Below are positions 11,801 through 23,819 of a DNA stretch of 64,000 nucleotides, in pieces. The position numbers and the translations under genes are program-made. The notes under the pieces were generated by a model. The model was not told the origin of the DNA. It was given only the letters and a program-made list of their open reading frames with translations, and searched no databases. The stretch comes from Diplolepis rosae (taxonomy: Eukaryota; Arthropoda; Insecta; Hymenoptera; Diplolepididae), in assembly GCA_030998225.1 (NCBI GenBank), contig JAPYXD010000716.1, positions 2,480,001-2,544,000 on the forward strand. The letters are read 5' to 3'. How positions within the stretch are numbered: position 1 is the first letter of the stretch; the number at the start of each line of letters is the position of its first letter.

Positions 11801-13565
11801 TGTTGGAAAATGATCTACTACTAAAGGAAGAAAAATAAAATAAAGGAAAAAGGGGAAACTAAAGGACAGCTGATGAGATTTTTATGAGAATATGAGAAGT
11901 GAAATAAGAGCAAACACAAAAGCCAAGAAAGCATCAATGTAATATCGATGAATTCTACCTTTGTGGGTTTTCATGTGGGTTCGTAGATTCCCAACGGTGC
12001 TGTAAGTTCGAGAGCAACCATCGTATTCGCAATTGTAACGGCTGATGTGTTTTTGATTCGTATCAGGATCAGTACTCTCGATTGTAATGACAGCATGAGA
12101 AGGATCATCAGGCATAGAATCATTTTGTCCAGGATGTATTCGCAAGTAAATATCGTCCGAACTTATCGTATGATGAATATATCTGAGAAAAAAGGCATTA
12201 TTTTCTAAAACCAGTTTAAATAAATTTCCAATTATTTGAATGTCTTAACAACTTGAAGCTACCCTGACGTCATATTATCATGTTATCAGAAGCTGTTAAA
12301 TGGTTCAATTTTAGATAAATTTTCTTTAAAAAAACAATTATTCTGCGGAAGCAGGTGAATAGCAAAAAGCAATTTGTTACTGAGAGAAGGTTAAGGTTTT
12401 CGAAAAAAAACATGGTTGGGTTGTCAAAGGCTGTCGGGCAAAAATATATATATACATACTCATACGCATAAACCCTATTCAAATGCTAAAAATAGGTGTT
12501 ATTGTGGGTAATGAATAATACTGTCCATGAGATATATCGTTATTTATGAACGCGAGAGAAACTAAATTAGTGTTAGTTTCTCGGTCCACCTGTTTCATCC
12601 ATAACAAATTATGATACCAATCACAAACAGGATAAAACTTATGCAATAAAAGCACTCACATATTTTTGGGCTCATTTAAGTAACATGCCGAGCTATAAAT
12701 AGATTTGTTTCCCGTGGAGACGTCACCAGCCCAGATATTAATTTAGTAATATCAATAATTTAGCTATTTTTGTCTACAAAAAAATTCGTCGATAAGACAA
12801 AAGAAATCAATGTTCATAAATAGAAAATCCAAAATTTAGAACTTTATATAACTATGAAAATAAGATGCGTAAATAAGTTTATCAATTTCTTCAAATATCC
12901 AAATAATGATATAGAATATATATACTTCCATGATGATTAAATCCGCTACTTGATCAAATTACAAATAAAAAAAGTAATAAATATTGATCACAGAAAATAC
13001 TAAATTCTTTGATAAATTAAAAAAATCGTTGTATTATAAACTTTAAGCCGACAATTTAAATCCATAAATCCTCGACAATTGAAACCTAACCTTGAAAGAG
13101 CAAGGTAAAAAATATAATAAAATTTTCTTGAAAAATTGATCAAGTTTTAATTTTTTTAAAATCGTATTCAATCTTATTGATAACCGTATTAGGAAAGGTA
13201 GCTCAATTTGAAAATTAAATGACAATAATTAAAAAAAAAGCAAAGGAAAAGATTTGCAAATGAGAAACTTGTGAGGGCGTAATGAATGTTAAGGATTTAA
13301 TATTAAGAAAATTCGAAATAGTAGAAGAGTAATCATCTCACCCCGTGCTGTCATCGGGCAGTTTCCCAACGTAGGACGACTCATCATCAGAATTTTTTTC
13401 ATAACCAAATATGGCTGACTGTTCATAAACTTTTACGAAACTAGGTAAGTCAAGGCTTTCGTCAAAATAATCTTGAAGATCGTGAGTTACTAAAATATTG
13501 TCAATATTATCCACAATTTCAACAGCTTTCCCGTCATGATAGTTTCCACTTTCCCAGGACGCCAT
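8837..13565 (-). CDS. MTF-1: Metal-responsive transcription factor 1 (six C2H2 fingers)
   Basis: Five exons on the minus strand: 13565-13342, 12182-11959, 11136-10854, 10470-10284 and 10195-8837, then a TGA at 8836-8834. Phases agree and the product is about 759 residues. An acidic N-terminal region precedes six consecutive C2H2 fingers with the order and linkers of MTF-1 ([96 protein letters not shown]). The long last exon encodes an acidic, Ser/Asn-rich activation region. It also has a cysteine cluster, [17 protein letters not shown], at about residues 656-672, and a second Cys-rich block near the end ([17 protein letters not shown]). MTF-1 binds metal response elements and induces metallothioneins; in Drosophila the C-terminal cluster senses copper. 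A minus-strand AATAAA near 8100 may end the transcript. Confidence 0.95.
11137..11958 (-). other. MTF-1 intron 2
   Basis: AT-rich intron with donor G/GTAGAA at 11958 and acceptor TTTCAG at 11137. It separates finger 1 from fingers 2-4. No inserted element or RNA gene was recognised. Confidence 0.6.
12183..13341 (-). other. MTF-1 intron 1
   Basis: AT-rich intron between the acidic N-terminal exon and the exon with finger 1. The donor is GTGAGA and the acceptor CTCAG. No mobile element was recognised. Confidence 0.6.
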
Positions 13566-14408
13566 ACTTTTTATGCTTTTTATCGCTATTGCACAAGCAA
13601 GGCATGGAAAAAAATAACGGTACGCAACTGTTCTAACTTTTGAAAGACATGCTTATTTGAAATTGAGCTTTTGTCGGTAAAACAGTTACCAACATTCGAA
13701 TTACAAAAAAGACAGAAGATGGCATTAGGGTGCCGTCCCATGTAAGAATCCTCTAGGGAAGAATGGGACAAACCCCGTGCCTAATACGGATTGGTCGAGC
13801 GGAGTTTGTTGGAGAGTTTCGGTTAAGTGTTAAGCGGTTATGTTTTTGTTTAGTAATTTAAAACGAATGTGAGAATATTCGTTTAATAAGTATTTAATTA
13901 TGATATATGCATGATAACTGATAAATTGTGATGCATATTATATACGGGAAAGTGTATTCGCTCCTAAAACTAACCTCAAAACGAGCGCCTTTTATTGTTG
14001 TTTTAGACGATCAAGAATGCGTACGACGTCACTTCCAATCCAATTGTCATGGCGGAGGGCTCAGTGGGGGAACATTGTCCCATCGTCCCATGAGTAGATT
14101 TTACTCAGCGTCATAAAAAAAGTAAATAAGCCAGAAGTATACTTATATCTCTTTTAAGGAGCAGACATATACACCCAGAGATGGGTTGTGACGCATCAGT
14201 CAAGGTTTTTTACGCATAATACATAAACTCCCGGGAGAAACGGTCTAAGCACAATTAACATGACTCCAACTTCAGGATTGAGCTCGAGATTAACTATTGA
14301 CTAGAGTAGGAATAAACTACTTTTGTCTCATCCCAATCAGTGGTCATTTGAGTTCAGGTCAGCCCTGTCTGACTAAAAACAAAATGGCGGTTCCTTAGTA
14401 ATTATAGC
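13566..14408. other. MTF-1 upstream region
   Basis: Presumed promoter and 5' UTR of MTF-1 followed by spacer. I see no clear TATA box and no convincing metal-response element, but such short sites cannot be judged by eye. Short open frames here look random. Confidence 0.35.
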
Positions 14409-14762
14409 ACGGTCGTATAGACAGGTCTGGCATCTCCCGTGGTGGGGGATGTTCCCTTATTATAGAAAGAATGTTTCATATTTTTGCCACGGATAGCGCT
14501 AGTATCGAGTAGTGGCCCGAATGACCGCACCGTAGCATGTATGTATATAGATATACCCAGAACGTAGTCAGCTGTGAAAGCTGTCCACGGTCATATAGAC
14601 AGGTCTGGCATCTCCCGTGGTGGGGGATGTTCCCTTATTGTAGTCAGAATGTTTCATATTTTTGCCACGAATAGCGCTAGTATCGAGTAATGGCCCGAAT
14701 GACCGCGCCGTAACATGTATGTATATAAATATACCCAGAACGTAGTCAGCTGTGAAAGCTGT
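14409..14762. repeat. Two-copy tandem duplication, 178-bp unit
   Basis: Units start at 14409 and 14587 with ACGGTC(G/A)TATAGACAGGTC and both end near CGTAGTCAGCTGTGAAAGCTGT. Only a handful of substitutions separate them, so the duplication is recent. No protein or RNA gene was recognised in the unit. Confidence 0.85.
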
Positions 14763-15319
14763 TTGTAAACCACGGGTATTCCTTCAACTTATGGAGACTA
14801 GATATAAGGAGACCAATCTCCATATATCCATTCCCGTAATGAAGTTCTGCCAAGTACATACTTACAAAACTTCCCGATGAGGGCATGTGTGTTCCCTGGG
14901 TGCAAAATGGCGCTAGGAATTTACCCTTTGCTACTTAATATTTTTGAAGCTGTAAATTTATGAATATAGGCTTCCTCTCGAAGCGCAAACTAAAACGTAA
15001 TTAAAATGATAATGCATTCCGATTACCATCCACATTTCCTAAATATCGATTTACATAAAATTTTACTTCATTTCATCATTACTAATTTTTATTTTGTTAA
15101 TCGATTTAAAATTTAGCGCGCAAAGTTTGTCTCTGAGAGCTACCGCTCTCTAGTGAAGAACGAGAGAGGTACAGTCGCTCGTCCAAACATCCCACTCTGA
15201 CGCGTCACGTTATTGGTCGAGAAATTCGCGCGGTTAGGGTCGGCTCAAACACCGTTTTGGAAGGTACACGAAAAAAATGAACATTAAAACTTCGACACGA
15301 TTTTATATTTATTTATTAC

Positions 15320-15685
15320 TTAAGGCCATGGATCAACCAGATCACGTGACCAAATTCCTGTAAAAGTTCGTGTAAGATAACTTTTTTCTTTTACAAAATA
15401 TCTTCCTGAAAATTTGGAAAATACTACAGAACACGATAGAGAACGTCTGTCAACTTTGTATGAGTGAAAATTTTGCAAAAAATTTTACAGTCAACTGTAA
15501 TTGTCGATAAGTTTTCGAATTTTTTTCAAAATTTTTACTATAAAGAAGTTAGCAGACGTGCTTTATTATCTTTTGTTACGTTTCCCAAATTATCAGAAAG
15601 ATACATTGTAAATTAAAAAAGTTATCTTACATGAACGAATAAATGTATAATTTAGTCACGTGGTCCGATTGATCCATGGCCTTAA
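15320..15685. mobile_element. TTAA-flanked MITE (GGCCATGGATC family), left-arm copy
   Basis: TTAA-GGCCATGGATCAACCAG at 15320 is mirrored by CGATTGATCCATGGCC-TTAA ending at 15685. The exact counterpart in the right arm is 17491-17856. The TTAA duplication suggests a piggyBac-like transposase in trans. No coding capacity. Confidence 0.8.
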
Positions 15686-16092
15686 TATTGTTTTTACTTT
15701 CACATTTTCATAAGCAATTATATATGACCTTATGAAGATCTTAAATATGCATGCACAGTCTTGCAACATGACATCACCTCAACTGTCATCTATACATTTT
15801 CCACTAATGGCGCTAATTATTCCTTATATTTTTTTAGCAAATGAATTTATCCAAGAAATTATTAAGTGATCAACAAAAAGAACTGATTATTTTTCAAATT
15901 AACTTTTATTTCCTTTTTGCATAAAAGTATTTAAACAACACAAAAAACTATCTGCCGGTACATGTGTTTTACTGAACACAGAGGCACCTGTTGCCACAGC
16001 ACTGAACCAAGCTAGTGATAAGTCCCTAGCAATTATCGCTTGTTATTGGTAACCATCCTAGCCAGTCACGGTAGTCTCACAGCAGCCCAAAG

Positions 16093-16254
16093 CAGTGATC
16101 CCAGAACGTGGGAGCTGGCGGCCCCCACTATAGACCCCACCAGCTCATGGCTTCTTCCTCGCTCGACTGCCATAGGTTGGTTGAATGAGGAAGACACAAT
16201 GTGCTCGAGGCATCTATGGTTGGGGCCGCCAGCTCCCACATTCTGGGATCACTG
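16093..16254. mobile_element. 162-bp hAT MITE, left-arm copy
   Basis: The element begins CAGTGATCCCAGAACGTGGG and ends with the inverse sequence ending ...GGGATCACTG. Flanks are GCCCAAAG and GCCCAAAA, an 8-bp duplication with one mismatch, which is a hAT signature. A sister copy with a perfect duplication is at 33237-33398. Open frames across it are translations of the repeat. Confidence 0.85.
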
Positions 16255-16921
16255 GCCCAAAATCGATAAACTATTTCAGCAGCTCAAGGTCGCGAAACTA
16301 GGGATGTGGTGGGGTTATATATTCCACCATTAACGGTCTATACCGTCTATACCAATCTGTAGGAGATCTGTAGCAAATATCAACTACAGCCAAGTCCCAG
16401 ATTAGTAATACAGAAAGAAATTTAATGTTTTTTTGTTTACATATTAATGAAAAAGTATTTAACAAAGTGGTATTTTTTTATTGCAAATTACGATTCTGTT
16501 TCTCGGGGACAATTTTACCCCAAGTCTAATTTTCAGTTATATGGGGATAACATAAAAAGAAATTTGTTCAGGGTCTCAAGAATTCTTCCTGCGTATCCAA
16601 AGTATATATTTTACGAAGTTTAAAGTGTTCTTTTTTTATTTTGTATCAATTGATTTATGGAAAATGTGTATTTTATGTCCTAGAATCATTTTAGGAACAT
16701 TTTTTCATTTCATATTGTTCAGAAACTTAATTATTTAATTTATTTACCGTGGTTAGATCAAGGTGTTAAGCAAAGTACTTGAATTGAAGCTACAAGTCTT
16801 GAGATCAACCTTGGACTTTGCTGAGGTCGATATCTGTTGCAGATCTCCTACAGTTTGGTCTGGACCATCACCGGTGGAATATACACCCCACCACTCATCT
16901 AATAGTTTATCGATTTTGGGC

Positions 16922-17083
16922 CAGTGATCCCAGAATGTGGGAGCTGGCGGCCCCAACCATAGATGCCTCGAGCACATTGTGTCTTCCTCATTCAACCAAC
17001 CTATGGCAGTCGAGCGAGGAAGAAGCCATGAGCTGGTGGGGTCTATAGTGGGGGCCGCCAGCTCCCACGTTCTGGGATCACTG
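16922..17083. mobile_element. 162-bp hAT MITE, right-arm copy
   Basis: Mirror image of the copy at 16093-16254, lying in the right arm with the same target duplication reversed. It therefore entered the sequence before the arms were duplicated or homogenised. Confidence 0.85.
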
Positions 17084-17490
17084 CTTTGGGCTGCTGTGAG
17101 ACTACCGTGACTGGCTAGGATGGTTACCAATAACAAGCGATAATTGCTAGGGACTTATCACTAGCTTGGTTCAGTGCTGTGGCAACAGGTGCCTCTGTGT
17201 TCAGTAAAACACATGTACCGGCAGATAGTTTTTTGTGTTGTTTAAATACTTTTATGCAAAAAGGAAATAAAAGTTAATTTGAAAAATAATCAGTTCTTTT
17301 TGTTGATCACTTAATAATTTCTTGGATAAATTCATTTGCTAAAAAAATATAAGGAATAATTAGCGCCATTAGTGGAAAATGTATAGATGACAGTTGAGGT
17401 GATGTCATGTTGCAAGACTGTGCATGCATATTTAAGATCTTCATAAGGTCATATATAATTGCTTATGAAAATGTGAAAGTAAAAACAATA

Positions 17491-17856
17491 TTAAGGCCAT
17501 GGATCAATCGGACCACGTGACTAAATTATACATTTATTCGTTCATGTAAGATAACTTTTTTAATTTACAATGTATCTTTCTGATAATTTGGGAAACGTAA
17601 CAAAAGATAATAAAGCACGTCTGCTAACTTCTTTATAGTAAAAATTTTGAAAAAAATTCGAAAACTTATCGACAATTACAGTTGACTGTAAAATTTTTTG
17701 CAAAATTTTCACTCATACAAAGTTGACAGACGTTCTCTATCGTGTTCTGTAGTATTTTCCAAATTTTCAGGAAGATATTTTGTAAAAGAAAAAAGTTATC
17801 TTACACGAACTTTTACAGGAATTTGGTCACGTGATCTGGTTGATCCATGGCCTTAA
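17491..17856. mobile_element. TTAA-flanked MITE (GGCCATGGATC family), right-arm copy
   Basis: Mirror image of 15320-15685 in the right arm, TTAA at both ends. Confidence 0.8.
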
Positions 17857-18265
17857 GTAATAAATAAATATAAAATCGTGTCGAAGTTTTAATGTTCATT
17901 TTTTTCGTGTACCTTCCAAAACGGTGTTTGAGCCGACCCTAACCGCGCGAATTTCTCGACCAATAACGTGACGCGTCAGAGTGGGATGTTTGGACGAGCG
18001 ACTGTACCTCTCTCGTTCTTCACTAGAGAGCGGTAGCTCTCAGAGACAAACTTTGCGCGCTAAATTTTAAATCGATTAACAAAATAAAAATTAGTAATGA
18101 TGAAATGAAGTAAAATTTTATGTAAATCGATATTTAGGAAATGTGGATGGTAATCGGAATGCATTATCATTTTAATTACGTTTTAGTTTGCGCTTCGAGA
18201 GGAAGCCTATATTCATAAATTTACAGCTTCAAAAATATTAAGTAGCAAAGGGTAAATTCCTAGCG

Positions 18266-19527
18266 TGAAATATTTAGTAAATATTTTTATCGTTTGGAGT
18301 TTGTGCCGTGAGTCAGGGCTTCAGAGAGCCTCACACGTGTACGTTGAAATAAGGACCTTTTGTACGATTGATTGATAACTTTTTTTATAACTCAGGTTAA
18401 ATAAGTAGAGCAAATCAGATATAAACAGTCGTAGATTTAGTATGAACGTAAATATTAATTATAATTTACGGCAAATTTTATTTATGCCGGTGTAACTAGA
18501 ATAGGAAACTGAACTACTTGGGAGCTAAGAGCGACGCATAAACAATTTAATGTAGGTGCTAGAAAAATGTAGATAAGAGACGAAGCGATAGGATAAATGT
18601 GATTTGGTTTGAAAACTAGGGTGAGAGTTAATTAACTTTCTTGGAACATCGGTCGTGATCAAAAAGTACCATTGAACCAAAGCATCAAAGGGCAGAAACG
18701 GTGGGATCGAATTCGAGTAAGATTGGCTTGTGTGGCTGCTTGATGAGTTTTGAATTATAGTTTTTTGATTAAATGTTGGGATATAATAAAAGATAAGCTA
18801 AAAGACTGTGAAAAAATACAAATGAATTTTGGAGTCATGAATTTTCCTAATTTTTCATAAAAATACTCATCAAAATTCATACTCATAAGCCTTTTCCTAT
18901 ATTATTTTGAAATAGTTGTTTTTACTGATTTTATTTAGTCGCTTATTTATACCTATTTAATCTATTGATTTTGACTGATGTATCAGTGAACGTGACTTGA
19001 ATTACTGATTGGGATTAAGAAAGTAGAAGTTCGTAATTAATTATAGTAACAAAACAAACGAAATATGTACGTGTCTTTTATAAAATGTTTTATTATTTCC
19101 TAAAAAATATATAACTCTAGTGTTTTCTGTTTCCCTGAAATATTTCAAATACGTAAGCATGAAAGTACGTAACGTCTACGTGCTGATTCTCACGTTTAAT
19201 TAATAAAAATTGAAATAAGTACTTATAAACAATTTTTATTACTTAAAAAATGTAAATCCTGAACATATATTTAATTAAAGATAGAAATGTACGTTTTTAT
19301 GACGTAAGGAGTAAATAAACAAGGTTATAAATCTAGAAACTTATTTACTCTTTTAAATTTGCTGTGGTATCTATTCAATTTGACACGAAAATAAAAATTT
19401 TCCATGACGTTTTTTTTTATACACCACTATAACATGTCTTTGAAAATAACATTAAACATCAATCAAATTTTTCAAAAAATTCTTAAAACGCCTATTATCA
19501 ATCCTAAATTTAAATACCATTTTATTC
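18266..19527. other. AT-rich spacer
   Basis: No gene is seen. A short segment near 18765-18800 (AAATGTTGGGATATAATAAA) recurs near 27450, so an old dispersed repeat is probably present. Confidence 0.4.
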
Positions 19528-20630
19528 AGTTGAGTTCGAAATTTTTGCCACTGCCTACATTATGGGAATCGGAAAAAAATGTTGTTGCATCGACATAGTA
19601 TTTTATTAAGTTTAACATATTTTTGGTTAAATTTGAAATTTATAAGATTATAATATAAGAGAATATAAAGGGAATTTTAAGAATTTATGGTTTAATAGTA
19701 TATTATGTGCCTAGGCACACAATGAGGGTGATTGCGTGACGAGCGACAATGTTCGCAGGAGATCGAAGCCAAGGCGTAGTCGAGGCGTAGCCGATGCTTA
19801 GTCGAGACGTAGCTGAGGCAAAGCCGAGACGAATCCGAGGCGCGATCAGTCCTGCGAGCATTGTCGCGAGTCTCGCAGTGTCCCGAATTGTGTGCATTGG
19901 CACATATTCTATTTTATGTGACTGTGATGCGGATACGAGTTTTTATGCGTACATTGGAATCTAATCTAGTACTTATTGTGGTTGTTTGCTGCGCTAGTTG
20001 TACGAAGCGGGCGCAAATTGGCGACTAGTCCCGGCCATTTTGATTTTATCGGTCTTGTGTAGTAGTCAGTGCTAACGCTGTACGAAGAAGAAGTGAGAAG
20101 AAGAAGAATAAGAAATAGATTGCGTTCCCGCTGTACGAAGAATAAGTGAGAAGAAGAAGAATAAGAAATAGATTGCGTTCCGCTGTAAGACTATAATGCG
20201 CATGCGCAGTTCAATTTCTACATTGTATTCCTCTGTAATGGAATATACAACATTGCTTTACTCTCAGCTGTAACGAAAAAACGAGTTTCCGCGGCTGAGG
20301 CACATAAATAAATATTTATCAATATTTATAGGACCATTATAGTTAAATATAAGAGGCGTTCACTTATATAAATATATTTATAAATAAAGAAGAACTTAAG
20401 AATAGTTTTACTGTTAATCTTTTAAAATGATGTACTGTTGAAATTTGACGTTAGGTTCATTTTGAATTTAACACATTGAATACTAAAAATCTTAAATTAA
20501 TGTCATACTTAAATTCATATTATCTCTATAACTGTAAATTAAATACAAAATCCTTTATTATACAATATAATCTATTTAATATACATATAATCGGATAATG
20601 TAGGCAGTGACAAAAATTTCAAACTCAACT
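19528..20630. mobile_element. DNA element with about 36-bp terminal inverted repeats
   Basis: The left end AGTTGAGTTCGAAATTTTTG at 19528 is mirrored by CAAAAATTTCAAACTCAACT ending at 20630, with CACTGCCTACATTAT continuing the match inward. Single ends of the same family are at 28434-28470 and about 35370-35400. The interior carries the GC-rich repeat at 19692-19920 and a tandem duplication of a GAAGAAGAATAAGAAATAGA segment near 20085-20185. No transposase frame is seen. Confidence 0.6.
19692..19920. repeat. GC-rich interspersed repeat with internal 10-12 bp tandem units, copy 1
   Basis: GTGCCTAGGCACACAAT on the left is partly mirrored by ATTGTGTGCATTGGCAC on the right. Between them are about seven degenerate CGTAGYCGAGGC units. 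A second copy lies at 30742-30990, and both are followed by the same longer tail. GC content is far above the surroundings. Confidence 0.7.
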
Positions 20631-21903
20631 AATTAATTTATAATAATTATATATTAATTTATCAAAATTGAAATTTTTAAGGAACAAAAAAGTGTTTATT
20701 TTTTCTTGCATTTTCGATGTCGCTGCAGGTCACGGAACTTATACATCGGCAGGGATAGTCAAGTAAAACTTAAAACATGGAATTCTATTTATTCAAAAAA
20801 TTATAATTTAACCATTATAATTATAAAATTTAACAAATAAATTCCTTTATTAACTCCCACTGATGTGAAGCATGTGAAGTAATTTCCGCAATAATACTTT
20901 AAACCCATTAAACTAAATATCTGGAACATAACCTATAATATTATTTTAGTTCTCGTTTTTCACTTCCTTCCGTACAAATAAAATGCAGATACAAAGTTTA
21001 ATCTTGGTAATATTCTCATTTTCGTTACCGTTCTCAAAGTAATATAAGCGACTCAGAACTCTATCGATCGTTCCCCTTATCCCCACTTTTAAAAAGCCAC
21101 GTGTCACGTCAACCAATTGCGATGACACAGTGGTGACCGCGGTTGACTCGACGGACCAATCAAATGAACGATAAATCAACTTTAAGTTGAGAAAATTAAA
21201 TGGTGATTTAAAAATTGATCAAAATAATCGACTTTAATTTATCATTCATACATTTGATATATCTAGTTTTGATCACTTTTTACATTAATATTTAATTTTT
21301 TCAACCTAAAGTTTATTTATCGTTCATCTTAGAATAAATAAACATTTCAACCGCATGAATATATTCGTAAGAAGCGCTCAAGTCTGGAGAATGTTTCTAG
21401 CAAAAATCAACTTGTTTCTCTAATTATTTACTCAGAAATAAGGAGTTGATTATTGCGTTGTAAATTAATTCATCGCCTCATTCACATCGTTCACTAAGCG
21501 TTATCCCCTCCCCTGCCTACTGGCCTAGCGCTCCGTCGGTTCTGCTTTCCAAGCCCTCAATTGAATTATTGGAAAATTTTACCATCTAGATTAGAATTTT
21601 CATCGGTAATTAAGCGTATTCTTTAATAAAAATCCTAATAAATGTGAATTATTAAATAAAAGTACGTCGCTTTAGAATTTTATCATGCATGTAATATGGT
21701 TAGGAAATCAGCAAAACCGATTAATTTTAGGTTTTTGTATCATATAACAAATTTCTATGTTTGTAAAATATGGTTGATTCCATTAAATATTTTTTCTGAG
21801 TGTGAAATAGCTCTGTCCACCCATAAATGGTAATCCGGTTCTATCCAGGTCCTAACTAGTTTCCCCCTTTTTTAGCTAAGCCCCACTGTGGAAATTTATA
21901 AAG
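20631..21903. other. AT-rich spacer
   Basis: No gene or defined element was recognised. The short minus-strand frame at 20946-21179 has no recognisable features. Confidence 0.4.
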
Positions 21904-22451
21904 CCCTAGTGGACCTGCTTGAGAGAACGGTCATAGAATACTCTGACCGTTCTCTGACTGTTCTCTGACCTCGCATTATTATGGCTAAGAACGATAAAAA
22001 AAACATTGAAAACATTGCAATTATGATTCCGTCGCAAAATTTGGAATAGAAGGCGTAGGAATAAATACAATAGTTTTATTTTTCAGAGATAAAAACTAGA
22101 AAAACATTGTATACCTGTCATTGAAGGCTGTGCAGTGCTTCACAATTGGCGGAACGTCTCCACCCATAGTAAACCTTCACGGTGGAGACGTTCCGCCAAT
22201 TGTGAACCACTGCACTGTCTTCAATGGCAGGTATACGATGTTTTTCTAGTTTTTATCTCTGAATAATAAAATTATTGTATTTATTCCTACACCTGCTAAT
22301 TCAAATTTGATCGCAGAATCATAATTGCAATGTTTTAAATGTTTTTTTAGCCTTCTTAGCCATGATAATGCGAGGTCAGAGAACGGTCAGAGAACAGTCA
22401 GGGAACGGTCAGAGTATTCTATGACCGTTCTCTCAACCGGGTCCGCTAGGG
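21904..22451. mobile_element. Palindromic foldback element, copy 2 (uninterrupted)
   Basis: About 548 bp, starting CCCTAGTGGACC and ending GGGTCCGCTAGGG. The arms pair over nearly the whole length, with a central hairpin at GGCGGAACGTCTCCACC/GGTGGAGACGTTCCGCC near 22148-22196. Direct AGAACGGTCAGAG repeats lie near each end. It is the best reference copy for the family at 4171-5273 and 25369-25870. Confidence 0.85.
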
Positions 22452-22648
22452 AGGGCCAAAATAGACACGTCACGTTGTTCTAGCTAGGCCTAACAAGATT
22501 ACTTATATAGGGACTCTTTAGAGAGCCTTTTTATTATGTAGAGTTTAAATAGTAATATTGAAGCTCCTTGGATTCTTTGAGCATAAAGTATTTGTTCCAG
22601 AAATTACTCCAAAAAATTTTATGAGATATGTATAAAAATACTGATGTA

Positions 22649-23614
22649 TTAAGTGCGTAACTAAGTTCCCGCTGTTTGTCAATAGTTGACTCCAGCAGTA
22701 AGTGCTGATCGATTTTGACATATCCAAAACAACAACACAACAACGAGCCGTGTTTGGTTCCGTCGCTTCAAAGGCGGTGATTTCGAAGTTGACGACCGTC
22801 CGCGTGAAGCAAGGCCAAAAACCTTCGAAAGCGCTGAATTGGAGGCATTGCTCAATGAGGACCCATTCCAAACGCAAAAAGAGCTTGCTTCAGCATTAGG
22901 AGTTACCCGCCAAGCTATTTCCAAGCGATCGCATGCGTTGGGAATGATTCAAAAACAAGGAACTTGGTTTCCTTATGATTTGAAGCCAACGGACGTTAAG
23001 CGTCGTTTTTTCGCCTGTGAACAACTGCTTCAGCGGCAAAAAAGAAGGGTTTTCTTCATCGCATCGTAACGGGTGATAAAAAATGGATACATTACAGCAA
23101 CCCAAAGAGAAGAAAGTCATGGGGACTGCCCGGTCATGCTTCTGCGTCGTCGACTTGGCCGAATATTTACGCTGAGAAGGTTATGTTGTGTATTTGGTGG
23201 GACCAGGTCGATGTTATTTATTATGAGCTGTTGAAACCGAATGAAACCATCACTGGGAAACGGTATCGAACGCAATTGATGCGTTTGAGCCGAGCACTGC
23301 ACGAAAAACGGCCACAGTACGAGCAGTGGCACAAAAAAGTGATTCTACAGCATGACAACGCTCGGCCTCACGTTGTCAAACCCGTTAAAACCTACCTGTT
23401 ACGCTCAAATGGGAAGTCCTACCCCACCCGCCATGGGGGGATAGCCTCAAAAGATGAACACTTTTACCGTAACGGTATTCGAGCTCTACCAGAAAGATAG
23501 GCAAAAGTTGTAGCTAACGATGAGCAATACTTTGAATGATTCATTTGTTACCATTTTTTCACAATAAAGTTGCATTGTCATAAAAAAACAGAGGGAGCTT
23601 AGTTGCGCACCTAA
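22649..23614 (+). pseudogene. mariner element with dead transposase, copy 1
   Basis: Terminal repeats TTAAGTGCGTAACTAAG (22649) and CTTAGTTGCGCACCTAA (ending 23614) are flanked by TA. The transposase can be followed from WFRRFKGGDFEVDD (about 22755) through the second helix-turn-helix (ASALGVTRQAISKRSHALG) to the catalytic motifs TGDKKW (first Asp) and HDNARPH (second Asp). The N-terminal region is missing. A one-base frameshift near 23050 separates the two halves. A deletion after KSYPTRHG removes the third catalytic Asp, and the reading resumes at IASKDEHFYRNGI. The element is about 970 bp instead of the usual 1.3 kb. It cannot be active. Confidence 0.9.
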
Positions 23615-23819
23615 TATTTGTACATATTTTCAACTTTTTGCTCATGCAGTTAATCAAAGGAGATTACGTCGCGTAATCTTTGTGAATTTTATTGTGGAAT
23701 TCACAAAATTGTGTAATTGAGCGCATGTTGAAGTGAAAAGAGAAATAAAGCTTTAATTTAGAAAAAAACCATTGTTTTCATTTATTTAAAAAAATTTAAG
23801 AGCTACAAGTTTTTTATGA

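Larger units (their letters stand above)
14911..18265. repeat. Large inverted repeat: two 1,365-bp arms around a 625-bp spacer
   Basis: Position x on the left pairs with 33176-x on the right. The left arm is 14911-16275 and the right arm 16901-18265. Every segment I compared was exactly complementary, including CGCTAGGAATTTACC/GGTAAATTCCTAGCG at the outer ends and AATCGATAAACTATT/AATAGTTTATCGATT at the inner ends. Each arm carries a TTAA MITE and a hAT MITE. The inner spacer also contains related but clearly diverged inverted sequence on both sides. Confidence 0.9.

Noticed and set aside
16040..17136. Two ORFs of 97 and 127 codons with the same start
   Set aside because: They are the mirrored arms of the large inverted repeat and run through the hAT MITE.
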